Positions 1 through 7,458 of a DNA stretch of 32,876 nucleotides are shown piece by piece. Source of the DNA: Aeromonas caviae (GTDB taxonomy: Bacteria; Pseudomonadota; Gammaproteobacteria; Enterobacterales; Aeromonadaceae); contig NZ_CDBK01000083.1 in NCBI RefSeq assembly GCF_000819785.1, positions 1 through 32,876 of the forward strand. Direction: 5' to 3'. Made by a program: the position numbers and the translations under genes. The notes beneath the pieces are model-generated. The model did not search any database. It was not told where the DNA came from and saw nothing but the letters and a program-made list of their open reading frames with translations. Numbering within the stretch: position 1 is the stretch's first letter; the number at the start of each line of letters is the position of its first letter.

Positions 1-319
1 CGTAATTGGGACATAGCCTTAAAAAAACCCTTAAATTGGAAGCAAACAATCGTTTTCTCAACCAGGAAGGTATTGAATCCGATTCGTGTTGAATTATGTG
101 CGATGTAATATGCATCACCAGCAAAATGTTGAAAGGTTGAAGGATATGCACCACCGAGTGTCACTTTCTGCCACCTTGCACCACAACTGGTCAGGCCATT
201 TCCGCCATTATCACCGGGTTACCCTCCTCTGGTTTTTCTAGGTGTCAAAATTTGAGCCCGATACAGACAAACCACTCAATTTCTGACACGACTAAAAATG
301 CAGATAAAGGAATAGTTGC
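1..319. other. AT-rich intergenic region, no gene seen
   Basis: This stretch is clearly lower in GC than the rest of the window, and I see no ORF with coding character in it. It holds the upstream region of the XRE-type regulator at 320, including an inverted repeat at 242-289 (listed separately) and a ribosome binding site AAGGAA near 306-311. The gene that lies further upstream is outside the window. Confidence 0.6.
242..289. promoter_or_regulatory. Inverted repeat upstream of XRE-type regulator
   Basis: GTGTCAAAATTTGAG (242-256) and CTCAATTTCTGACAC (275-289) form an inverted repeat with 13 of 15 positions matching and an 18 nt spacer. It ends 30 bp before the start codon at 320. It could be an operator for the XRE-type protein itself, which commonly autoregulates, or a stem-loop in the leader RNA. 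The choice between these is inference. Confidence 0.45.
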
Positions 320-1084
320 ATGACCTACAGCCAGACACTGGCCAATCACATCCTCGACACCCTGAAGAAAACCCTGACCGACAAGGGGATCCGCTATCAG
401 ACCCTGGCAGAAGCCATGGGAGTTTCCATCGCCACCGTGAAGCGCATGATGAACAAGCCCTCCCTGCCGTTCGACACCCTGCTGGAGATCTGCCATCTGG
501 TGGGACTCTCCTTCGAAGAGCTGCTGGACCGGACCCAGGATGCCCAGAGCCGCCGGGCCGTCTTTACCCAGGAGCAGGATGAGGCGTTTCACAAGGAGCC
601 GGGGCTCTATGCCTTTCTCGCCAACATCTTCTGGCGCGACAAGACTCTCATCGATCTCAAGCGGGAGTACGGCCTGACCGATGCCTCCTGCTACCTCTAT
701 CTGCGCAAGCTGGAGAAGCTCGGCATCCTGCAGCTTGGCATCGACAACAGCTACCACTTCCTCATCAGCGAGCGCATCAGCTTCGAGCAGCACAGCCGCT
801 TCGCCCGCCAGCAGGCGCGCCAGGCCATGTCGGTGCTGGGGGACTATCTGGTGGAGAACATGCACAGGCCCAACAACTACATGGCGCTGTGCCAGCTCCA
901 TCTGGGGGAGAGCGAGGCCATGGCGCTGATCGATCGCATGAAGGAGTACTGGCATCAGGAGCTCAAGCTCAACCGCCCCGCCATCGGCCAGCGGGAGGGC
1001 AGCAAGACCTACACCATGTCGCTGCAACTGGCCGACTGCGGCTACCAGAGCTTCGACGATCTGATTCCCAACATCGACAACTGA
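320..1084 (+). CDS. XRE-type helix-turn-helix transcriptional regulator
   Basis: A 254-residue cytoplasmic protein. Residues of about 10-70 form a Cro/C1-type helix-turn-helix: the segment LAEAMGVSIATVKRMMNKP has the usual helix-2, turn, recognition-helix spacing, followed by a leucine-rich helix ending LSFEELLD. The remaining ~180 residues are soluble and carry no domain I recognise. The stretch around residues 115-150 (LKREYGLTDASCYLYLRKLE) looks like a second winged-helix unit. The start at 320 follows an AAGGAA site at 8 nt; an ATG at 316 lies in another frame. The target genes are unknown. A nearby inverted repeat (242-289) suggests autoregulation. It is transcribed toward the PhnR-like gene with 46 bp between them. 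Confidence 0.8.
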   Translation: MTYSQTLANHILDTLKKTLTDKGIRYQTLAEAMGVSIATVKRMMNKPSLPFDTLLEICHLVGLSFEELLDRTQDAQSRRAVFTQEQDEAFHKEPGLYAFLANIFWRDKTLIDLKREYGLTDASCYLYLRKLEKLGILQLGIDNSYHFLISERISFEQHSRFARQQARQAMSVLGDYLVENMHRPNNYMALCQLHLGESEAMALIDRMKEYWHQELKLNRPAIGQREGSKTYTMSLQLADCGYQSFDDLIPNIDN

Positions 1085-1088
1085 TCCC

Positions 1089-1110
1089 GGTGGATCCTGC
1101 GGGATCCGCC
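1089..1110. terminator. Hairpin between convergent genes
   Basis: GGTGGATCC and GGATCCGCC pair (one G-T type mismatch) around a TGCG loop, directly after the stop of the XRE gene and before the end of the convergent regulator. There is no T-run on either side, so it is a stem-loop with only possible terminator function. Confidence 0.4.
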
Positions 1111-1130
1111 ATGTCAGTGCCAGAACGCCG

Positions 1131-1895
1131 CTACTCTGCCAGTTGCACCTGCCGCGCGCCGGTGGCGAGCGGTTGCAGTGCCCGGGTATCCAGGCAGATG
1201 CGGATGGCGTCCGGTCGCCAGTGCTCGATGTCGCAATCCACCAGCTTCCCTTCCTCGTCATGATTGACCCGCACCAAGCGCAGCACGGCGCTCCCCTGGG
1301 CCAGGTTGAGGGCGCGGGCTATCTCTCCCCGGGCCGCCGAGGGGGTGATCTCGAGGCTCGCCCAGCCCTGGCCTATGCCATAACGCTGCCGGTAAAGCTC
1401 GGTGAGGGAGCTGGCCAGAGGAGCGCTGGCGATGCCGGGGAAACGGCTCGCCAGCAGGTGATGGCTGACGTGGAGCACCGGGCGACCGTCGATCAGCCGC
1501 TGGCGGCGGATCTCGTAGAGCGGCGTAAAGGGTTCCAGACCCATCCAGCGGCACAACTCGCTGCTGGCAAGCTGGTTGCCATGAGCCAGCACCCGGGTCT
1601 CGGCGGTGCGCTGCTGCTCGCCAATCCACTGGTGAAAGTGGGTGTGGATGGCAGGATCGTAGGTGAGGCGAGGCGGCGCCACGAACCAGCCGCGCCGCTC
1701 GGCCCGGTAGATGAGGCCGTCCGCCTCGAGGCTGGAGAGTGCCTCCTTGATGGTGATGCGGGTGGTGGCGAATCGCTCGCTCAGGGCCCGTTCGGCGGGC
1801 AGCTGCTGCCCCGCCGCCAGGTGTCCGCTGCCGATATAGCGGCGCAGGGTCCGGCAAATCTGTTCGCACTTGGAGGGTATGCGGCCATCAGTCAT
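1131..1895 (-). CDS. PhnR-like GntR/UTRA (HutC subfamily) transcriptional regulator
   Basis: A 254-residue regulator with an N-terminal GntR winged helix (residues ~8-75; motifs LPAERALSERF and TTRITIKEALSSLEADGL) and a C-terminal UTRA effector domain. It resembles the 2-aminoethylphosphonate regulator PhnR of Salmonella: both share RRGWFV after the wing, and the ending LVDCDIEHWRPDAIRI has a near match there. I chose the start at 1895 because it aligns with the PhnR N-terminus; longer starts at 1943 and 2018 are open but have no ribosome binding site. It is divergent from the transport operon starting at 2124, and two palindromic sites in the gap (1960-1973, 2101-2114) fit HutC-type operators. 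It probably represses that operon, with the imported compound or a breakdown product as inducer (inference). Confidence 0.85.
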   Translation of the reverse strand: MTDGRIPSKCEQICRTLRRYIGSGHLAAGQQLPAERALSERFATTRITIKEALSSLEADGLIYRAERRGWFVAPPRLTYDPAIHTHFHQWIGEQQRTAETRVLAHGNQLASSELCRWMGLEPFTPLYEIRRQRLIDGRPVLHVSHHLLASRFPGIASAPLASSLTELYRQRYGIGQGWASLEITPSAARGEIARALNLAQGSAVLRLVRVNHDEEGKLVDCDIEHWRPDAIRICLDTRALQPLATGARQVQLAE

Positions 1896-1959
1896 CCCCT
1901 GTTCACTCAATCGCTCTGTCACTGTCACATCCCTGTCGGTCATTCGGGTTTGCACACCA

Positions 1960-1973
1960 CTGGAGTAGACCAG
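1960..1973. promoter_or_regulatory. HutC/DasR-type operator candidate 1
   Basis: CTGGAGTAGACCAG matches the palindrome CTGGTCTAGACCAG, typical of HutC-subfamily GntR regulators, at 12 of 14 positions. It lies in the divergent region between the PhnR-like gene and the transport operon, 65 bp upstream of the regulator start. The assignment to that regulator is inference. Confidence 0.5.
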
Positions 1974-2100
1974 AGGTTGTCGACCCCGAGTTGTAACCGC
2001 CCCTGATGACAGCGCCATGACAGGGCGATTGTCACGAAACTGCCATCAAAGCGCCCCGCCACCGTCATATTTCCCCTCTAGCATCCCTCTCGAACCTTAA

Positions 2101-2114
2101 CTGACCTAGTCCAG
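2101..2114. promoter_or_regulatory. HutC/DasR-type operator candidate 2
   Basis: CTGACCTAGTCCAG matches the palindrome CTGGTCTAGACCAG at 11 of 14 positions. It overlaps the ribosome binding site region just before the binding-protein start at 2124, where a bound repressor would block transcription. It is weaker than the site at 1960 but of the same type. Confidence 0.4.
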
Positions 2115-2123
2115 AGGGATGGG

Positions 2124-3173
2124 ATGATGAAAAGCGTGATCGCAAGTGCACTGGCCCTGGTGGCCATCAGTCAACCACTGTTTGCCGCCGAGAACATCGC
2201 GGATCTCGAAAAAGCCGCCCGCGGTGAGGGCCAGCTCCAGAGCGTCGGCATGCCGGACAGCTGGGCCAACTGGAAGGATACCTGGCAGCAGCTCGGCAGC
2301 ATCTACGGCATCAAGCATCAGGATACCGACATGAGCTCCGCCCAGGAGATCGCCAAGTTCGCCGCCGAGAAGGCCAATGCCACCGCCGACATCGGCGACG
2401 TGGGCGGCGCCTTCGGCCCGGTCGCGGTCAAGCAGGGGGTCACCCAGCCCTACAAGCCCTCCACCTGGGCCGACATTCCCAACTGGGCGAAGGATGCGGA
2501 CGGCCACTGGATGCTGGCCTATACCGGCACCATCGCCTTCCTGATCAACAAGGATCTGGTCAAGGCCGCCCCCACCAGCTGGCAATCCCTGCTGGGTGGC
2601 GACTACAAGGTGACCCTGGGTGACGTGGGCGTCGCCTCCCAGGCCAACAACGGCGTGCTGGCGGCGGCCTATGCCACCGGCGGCAGCGAGAAGAATCTGA
2701 AACCCGCCCTGGATCTGTTCGGCAAGCTGGCCAAGCAGGGCCGCCTGTCGCTGAACGACCCGACCATCGCCAACATCGAGAAAGGCGAAGTGGAAGTGGG
2801 AGTGCTGTGGGACTTCAACGCCCTCAACTACCGCGACCAGATCGACCCCAAGAAGTTTGATGTGGTGATCCCGAGCGACGGCTCCGTCATCGCCGGCTAC
2901 ACCACCATCATCAACAAGTGGGCCAAGAACCCCAACGCCGCCAAGTTGGCGCGGGAATACATCCTCTCCGATGCAGGTCAAATCAACCTGGCCCGTGGCT
3001 ACGCCCGCCCCATTCGCAGCAACGTGACCCTGCCGGATGACGTCAAGGCCAAGCTGCTGCCGGCCGAGCAGTATGCCAACGCCAAGCCGGTGCAGGATCA
3101 CGCCGCCTGGGAGCAGAGCTCCAAGGCCCTGCCGCGCCAGTGGCAGGAAACCGTCATGATCAACATGCAGTAA
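2124..3173 (+). CDS. Periplasmic substrate-binding protein of a phosphonate/Fe/polyamine-type ABC transporter
   Basis: A 349-residue exported binding protein. Residues 1-21 form a Sec signal peptide (short basic start, hydrophobic core, cleavage after LFAA or nearby). The mature part has the two-lobed family 1 fold, with GDVGGAFGP, AYTGTIAFLINKDLV and GVLWDFNALNYRDQI as recognisable segments. This is the ABC family covering iron(III), polyamine and 2-aminoethylphosphonate binding proteins. It starts 6 nt after an AGAGGG site; the next codon is also ATG. It is the first gene of a six-gene run and is divergent from a PhnR-like regulator, which makes a phosphonate or organophosphate ligand the best guess. 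Sequence alone does not fix the ligand. Confidence 0.85.
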   Translation: MMKSVIASALALVAISQPLFAAENIADLEKAARGEGQLQSVGMPDSWANWKDTWQQLGSIYGIKHQDTDMSSAQEIAKFAAEKANATADIGDVGGAFGPVAVKQGVTQPYKPSTWADIPNWAKDADGHWMLAYTGTIAFLINKDLVKAAPTSWQSLLGGDYKVTLGDVGVASQANNGVLAAAYATGGSEKNLKPALDLFGKLAKQGRLSLNDPTIANIEKGEVEVGVLWDFNALNYRDQIDPKKFDVVIPSDGSVIAGYTTIINKWAKNPNAAKLAREYILSDAGQINLARGYARPIRSNVTLPDDVKAKLLPAEQYANAKPVQDHAAWEQSSKALPRQWQETVMINMQ

Positions 3174-3183
3174 GGAGTGGCCA

Positions 3184-4017
3184 GTGCAACACAAGGTGAT
3201 AGTGGTACTTGTGGATGGCCTGGCAGCAGAGGTAGCCCATTGCATGGGCTACCTCTGTGGCATGGTGGAGGCAGAGCGCGGCCTGCATACGACCCTGAGT
3301 GCCGCCCTGCCCTCCCTCTCCCGCCCTCTCTACGAGTGCATCCTGACCGGCCTGCCGCCGGTGGCGAGCGGCATCACCCACAACGGGGTGACGCGCCTGA
3401 GCCAACACGACTCCATCTTCCATCTGGCCCGGGCCGCGGGTAAACGCACCGCAGCGGCGGCCTACCACTGGGTGAGCGAGCTTTATAACCAGAGCCCCTG
3501 GCTGGCGGCCCGCGATCGCTTCACCCATGACGAGCAACTGCCCATCCAGCACGGCTGCTTCTACTGGGATGACGCCTACCCCGACAGCCACCTGCTGATG
3601 GACGGCGAGTGGCTGCGCAGCCAGTACGACCCCGATTTTCTGCTGATCCACCCCATGGGGGTGGACGATGCGGGCCACCAGTTCGGTCTCGATTCCCGCC
3701 AGTACCGCAATCAGGCGCGCCGCATGGACAGCCTGCTGGCCGACCTGCTGCCCCAGTGGCTGGCGGAGGGGTATCAGGTGGTGATCACCTCGGATCACGG
3801 CATGAACAACGATCTCAGCCATGGCGGCACCCTGGCCGAGGAGCGCACTGTGCCGCTCTGGCTCTTTGGCGATGCCTTCGTCGAGCGCTGGCCGGATGGG
3901 GTAGTGATCGCCCAGACCCAGCTCTGCGCCCTGATGGCGGATCTGCTGGGGGTTCCCCACGACAAGCCGGCAGCCCCCCCGCTGCTCAAGGCGGCCTTTA
4001 TGCGCGAGGTGCACTGA
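3184..4017 (+). CDS. Cytoplasmic alkaline-phosphatase-superfamily hydrolase (NPP/PhnA-like)
   Basis: A 277-residue protein with no signal peptide, so it should act in the cytoplasm. It has the metal site of the nucleotide pyrophosphatase/phosphodiesterase and phosphonoacetate hydrolase branch: Asp11 (VLVDG), a nucleophile position at Ser46 (PSLSRP), Asn67 (ITHNG), Asp161 and His165 (DDAGH), Asp204 and His205 (TSDHGM) and His213 (SHGG). The usual nucleophile in NPP and PhnA is Thr followed by Pro-Asn; here it is Ser and the Asn is Leu49. The start is GTG, 6 nt after AAGGAG that overlaps the upstream stop codon. It sits between the binding protein and the permeases, and its stop overlaps the next start. 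It probably cleaves the imported phosphonate or phosphodiester; the substrate is unknown. Confidence 0.8.
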   Translation: MQHKVIVVLVDGLAAEVAHCMGYLCGMVEAERGLHTTLSAALPSLSRPLYECILTGLPPVASGITHNGVTRLSQHDSIFHLARAAGKRTAAAAYHWVSELYNQSPWLAARDRFTHDEQLPIQHGCFYWDDAYPDSHLLMDGEWLRSQYDPDFLLIHPMGVDDAGHQFGLDSRQYRNQARRMDSLLADLLPQWLAEGYQVVITSDHGMNNDLSHGGTLAEERTVPLWLFGDAFVERWPDGVVIAQTQLCALMADLLGVPHDKPAAPPLLKAAFMREVH

Positions 4018-4913
4018 TGATGCCTGCCACCACCGAGATCCTCGCGGATCAACAGGTGAAGCCACGCCGGGTGCGCCGCCACTGGCTGCCGGCCCTGGTG
4101 CTGCTGCCCTTTGTCCTCTTGATGATCCTGTTTCAGCTCGCCCCCATGGTGTGGGTACTGGTGGGCAGCGTCCAGACAACCGATGGCTGGGGTCTCGACC
4201 ATTACCGGGAGATTTTGAGCTCCCCCTTCTATCTGCAATCCTTCGGCAACTCCTTGCGCATCGCCGGCATCGCCAGCCTGGCGGGGCTCGCCATCGGCAC
4301 CCTCGGGGCCGCGGCCCTGCGCCACAGCGGCGAGCGGGTCAAGCGGGTGCTGCTGGCCTTCGTCACCATGACCGGCAACTTCAGCGGCGTGCCGCTGGCG
4401 TTCGCCTTCATCATCGTGCTCGGCATCAATGGCGCCGTTACCCTGTTGCTCAAATCCTGGGGCCTCATCGACGGCTTCAACCTCTATTCGGGCAGCGGCC
4501 TTATCCTGATTTACACCTACTTCCAGATCCCGCTTGCCCTGCTGCTGCTCTACCCGGCGTTCGACGCCCTGCAGGATGAGTGGCCCCAGGCCGCCGCCCT
4601 GCTCGGCGCGAGCAGGGGGCAGTATGTGTGGCACGTGGCGCTGCCGGTGCTGACGCCCGCCTTGCTCGGCACCCTGATCATCCTGTTTGCCAACGCAGTG
4701 GGAGCCTATGCCTCTGCCTACGCTCTCACCACCGGCAACTTCAACCTGGTGACCATCCGGGTGGCCAGTCTGGTCTCCGGCGACATCTTCCTCGAGCCGA
4801 ATCTCGCGGCGGCGCTGGCGGTGATCCTGATGGTACTGCTGGGGGTGGTGACAGCCGCCAACCAGTGGCTGCTGAAAAAGAGCTATGTGAACAAGGGACA
4901 ATCCCATGCATGA
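4017..4913 (+). CDS. ABC transporter permease 1
   Basis: A 298-residue inner-membrane permease with about six hydrophobic segments. The first (residues ~24-47) is LPALVLLPFVLLMILFQLAP. The cytoplasmic EAA loop that docks on the ATPase is at about residues 188-216 (QAAALLGASRGQYVW then LPVLTPALLG). Its start ATG overlaps the stop of the hydrolase gene by one base (TGATG); a second ATG follows at once. The last 8 bases overlap the next permease gene, so the pair is probably translationally coupled. It belongs to the binding-protein-dependent transport family (BPD_transp_1) used for polyamines, iron and 2-aminoethylphosphonate. Confidence 0.88.
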   Translation: MMPATTEILADQQVKPRRVRRHWLPALVLLPFVLLMILFQLAPMVWVLVGSVQTTDGWGLDHYREILSSPFYLQSFGNSLRIAGIASLAGLAIGTLGAAALRHSGERVKRVLLAFVTMTGNFSGVPLAFAFIIVLGINGAVTLLLKSWGLIDGFNLYSGSGLILIYTYFQIPLALLLLYPAFDALQDEWPQAAALLGASRGQYVWHVALPVLTPALLGTLIILFANAVGAYASAYALTTGNFNLVTIRVASLVSGDIFLEPNLAAALAVILMVLLGVVTAANQWLLKKSYVNKGQSHA

Positions 4914-5682
4914 TTTGACGCCGCGCTGGCCCAGATGGGTGCTGGGGGCGCTGGTCGCCACCCTGTTGCTCCCGCTGCTGGCTACCTTTCTCTACTCCAT
5001 CTCCACCCGCTGGGGGGCGACCCTGCTGCCGGACGGCTTTACCCTCGACTGGTATCTCAAACTCTGGGGCGACCCGCGCTTTCTGGCGGCCTTTGGCCGC
5101 AGCCTCCTGGTCTGTTTCGCCACCCTGCTGCTTGGGACCCTGGTGCTGGTGCCCACCGTGCTGGTGGTGGCCTACTACTTCCCCAGGCTGGATCCCTGGA
5201 TGAACCTCTTGATCCTGCTCCCCTTCGCGGTGCCACCCGTGGTCTCCTCGGTGGGCTTGCTGCAGATCTACGCCGACGGCGTGCTGCCGATTATCGGCAC
5301 GCCGTGGATCCTGATCGGGACCTGGTTCACCGTGGTGCTCCCCTTCATGTACCGGGCGCTGGCCAACAGCCTGCAAGGGGTGCCGCTGAAAGATCTGATG
5401 GATGCCGCCCACCTGTTGGGGGCGAGCAGTGCCCGCGCCTTCCTGCTGGTGGTGATCCCCTGCCTGCGCAAGGGACTGCTGGCGGCGCTGTTTCTCTCCC
5501 TCTCCTTCCTGCTCGGAGAGTTCGTGTTTGCCAACATGCTGGTGGGCACCCGTTACGAGACCCTGCAGGTCTACCTCTACAACATGCGTGCCACCTCGGG
5601 CCACTTCACCAGCGCACTGGTGATGAGCTACTTCCTGCTGACCCTGCTGCTCACCTGGGCAGCCAACAGATTTCATCGGTGA
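4906..5682 (+). CDS. ABC transporter permease 2
   Basis: A 258-residue inner-membrane permease, the partner of the permease that precedes it. It has about six membrane segments and the EAA loop DLMDAAHLLGASSARAF followed by IPCLRKGLL. The start overlaps the preceding gene by 8 bases. The ATPase gene follows after only 6 bases. With the binding protein and ATPase it makes a complete importer. Family assignment is clear; substrate is inferred from the PhnR-like regulator and the phosphatase-type enzymes in the same run. Confidence 0.88.
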   Translation: MHDLTPRWPRWVLGALVATLLLPLLATFLYSISTRWGATLLPDGFTLDWYLKLWGDPRFLAAFGRSLLVCFATLLLGTLVLVPTVLVVAYYFPRLDPWMNLLILLPFAVPPVVSSVGLLQIYADGVLPIIGTPWILIGTWFTVVLPFMYRALANSLQGVPLKDLMDAAHLLGASSARAFLLVVIPCLRKGLLAALFLSLSFLLGEFVFANMLVGTRYETLQVYLYNMRATSGHFTSALVMSYFLLTLLLTWAANRFHR

Positions 5683-5688
5683 ATCAAC

Positions 5689-6696
5689 ATGTTCCATCTA
5701 GAAGTGAATCAACTGCACAAATCCTACGGCGACACCAAGGTGTTCGAGGGGATTGAATTCGGTATCCGCAAGGGGGAGCTGGTGACCCTGCTCGGCCCCT
5801 CCGGCTGCGGCAAATCCACCCTGCTGCGGGCGCTGGCCGGGCTCACCCCGGTGGATGGCGGTCAGGTGCGGGTGGCCGGTGAGGACATTACCTGGCAGGA
5901 GCCCCAGAAGCGGGGCATCGGCATGGTGTTCCAGAGTTATGCGCTCTTCCCCAACATGACGGTGTGGGACAACGTCGCCTTCGGCCTCAAGATGAAGCCC
6001 CAGCCGGGGCGGGATCTCGCCGCCAGCGTACAGGAGGCGCTGGCGCTGGTGGAGCTGACCGGCTTCGAGCGCCGCTATCCGAGCGAGCTCTCCGGCGGCC
6101 AGCGCCAGCGAGTGGCCCTGGCCCGCGCCCTGGTGGTGCAACCCCGGATCCTCTTGCTGGATGAGCCGCTATCGGCGCTGGATGCCCGCATCCGCCGCAG
6201 CCTGCGCCAGCAGATCCGCGCGATCCAGCAGCGCCTCGAGCTCACCACCATCTTCGTGACCCACGATCAGGAGGAGGCGCTGACCCTGTCGGATCGGATC
6301 TTCCTGATGAACAAGGGGTCCATCGTCCAGAGCGGCACACCGGAGCAGATCTACACCCGCCCCGCCAGCGAGTTCGTGGCGGGCTTTATCGGCAACTACA
6401 ACCTGCTGGGTGGCGAGCAGGCCAAATCCCTGTTCGGCCCGCGCTTTCGCGGCAAGCTGGCGCTGCGGCCGGAGTCCATCACCCTGCTGCCCGCCGGGGC
6501 GGTCAGCCACGAGCCCAGCCTGCCCGGCATCGTTCGCCAGCAGCAGCTGCTCGGCAACGTCATCCGCTATCAGGTGGAGTGCGAGGCAGGGCTGTTGACG
6601 GTGGATAGCCTCAACCGCCGTGCCGGCGATCTGCTGCCGGTGGGCAGCGCCGTGACCCTGGTGGTGGCCCGGGATCAACTCTGTGAGGTAGCATAA
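5689..6696 (+). CDS. ABC transporter ATP-binding protein
   Basis: A 335-residue ATPase with all nucleotide-binding motifs: Walker A GPSGCGKST, Q-loop FQSYALFPNM, signature LSGGQRQRVALARAL, Walker B ILLLDEPLSALD and switch His in VTHDQEEA. The C-terminal ~100 residues form a TOBE-type regulatory domain, as in PotA, FbpC and PhnT. It energises the importer formed with the two permeases directly upstream. Its start is 6 bases after the permease stop. The HAD phosphatase gene follows 65 bases later, close enough for one transcript. Confidence 0.9.
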   Translation: MFHLEVNQLHKSYGDTKVFEGIEFGIRKGELVTLLGPSGCGKSTLLRALAGLTPVDGGQVRVAGEDITWQEPQKRGIGMVFQSYALFPNMTVWDNVAFGLKMKPQPGRDLAASVQEALALVELTGFERRYPSELSGGQRQRVALARALVVQPRILLLDEPLSALDARIRRSLRQQIRAIQQRLELTTIFVTHDQEEALTLSDRIFLMNKGSIVQSGTPEQIYTRPASEFVAGFIGNYNLLGGEQAKSLFGPRFRGKLALRPESITLLPAGAVSHEPSLPGIVRQQQLLGNVIRYQVECEAGLLTVDSLNRRAGDLLPVGSAVTLVVARDQLCEVA

Positions 6697-6761
6697 CGCC
6701 ATGAATCCCATTCATTTTTCAGCCAGTACCCCGATGCTGGCAGCCAACCCGAGGAGCAGCC

Positions 6762-7421
6762 ATGGCCCTGGCACTGTTTGATCTGGACGAGACCCTGATA
6801 GCGGGGGATTCCGCCAGCCTCTGGCTGGAGTACATGGTGGCCCAGGAGCTGGCCCCGGCGGGCATGGTGGCCGAGGAGCAGGCCATGATGTCCCTCTACC
6901 ATCAGGGCAAGATGGACATGCACCAGTACATGGCCTTCACCCTGCAACCGCTGGCAGGCAGGACGCGCCAGTGGCTCGACTCCCTCTGCACCCGCTTTGC
7001 CGAACAGGTGCTGCGGGAGCGCCTCTACCCGGAGGGGCTGGCCCGCATCGAGTGGCATCGCCAGCGTGGCGACGAGCTGGTGCTCATCTCCGCCTCCGGC
7101 GAGCATCTGGTGGCCCCCATGGCGCAGATGCTGGGGATGGATCACTGCGTGGCCATCCTGCTCGACGAGGAAGCCGGCATGTTGACCGGCCAGACCCGCG
7201 GCACCCTGAGTTTTCGCGAGGGCAAGGTGGCCCGCATCAACCAGCTCTTTGCCGGAAAGGAACACCTCTGGCAGGGGAGCTTCGGCTACAGCGACTCCCA
7301 CAACGATCTGCCCATGCTGCGGGCGGTGAGCCATCCCCATGCGGTCAATCCGGCCCCCGCCCTGCGCCAGTGCGCCGAGGAGCTGGGCTGGCCCCTCTGG
7401 ACCTGGCAGTTGCACCCTTGA
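6762..7421 (+). CDS. HAD superfamily IB phosphatase (SerB/CicA-like)
   Basis: A 219-residue cytoplasmic HAD hydrolase. Motif I is FDLDET with nucleophile Asp7 and acid/base Asp9, motif II is the Ser of LISASGEH, motif III Lys lies in EGKVARI and motif IV is YSDSHNDLPML. The helical cap after residue ~20 marks subfamily IB, which includes phosphoserine phosphatase-like and phosphorylcholine phosphatase-like enzymes. A GAGGAGC site precedes the start. It closes the transport operon and may dephosphorylate the product of the alkaline-phosphatase-superfamily enzyme, or act on the imported compound itself. The substrate is not determined by sequence. Confidence 0.82.
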   Translation: MALALFDLDETLIAGDSASLWLEYMVAQELAPAGMVAEEQAMMSLYHQGKMDMHQYMAFTLQPLAGRTRQWLDSLCTRFAEQVLRERLYPEGLARIEWHRQRGDELVLISASGEHLVAPMAQMLGMDHCVAILLDEEAGMLTGQTRGTLSFREGKVARINQLFAGKEHLWQGSFGYSDSHNDLPMLRAVSHPHAVNPAPALRQCAEELGWPLWTWQLHP

Positions 7422-7432
7422 TCCGCGCAATG

Positions 7433-7458
7433 AAGAAGAGGCCCTCAGGCCTCTTCTT
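7433..7458. terminator. Bidirectional terminator overlapping a coding end
   Basis: AAGAAGAGGCC and GGCCTCTTCTT pair perfectly over 11 bp around a CTCA loop. The stem is followed by TTT on the plus strand and by CATT on the minus strand. The stop codon of the minus-strand cyclase (7445-7447) lies in the loop, and its last four codons form one arm. The hairpin therefore serves both convergent genes. Confidence 0.75.

Noticed and set aside
245..1261. 338-codon minus-strand open frame opposite the XRE regulator
   Set aside because: It runs against a clear helix-turn-helix gene and has the composition typical of antisense frames; no domain is seen.
2106..3245. 379-codon minus-strand open frame opposite the binding protein
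   Set aside because: It is an antisense shadow of a gene with signal peptide and family motifs.
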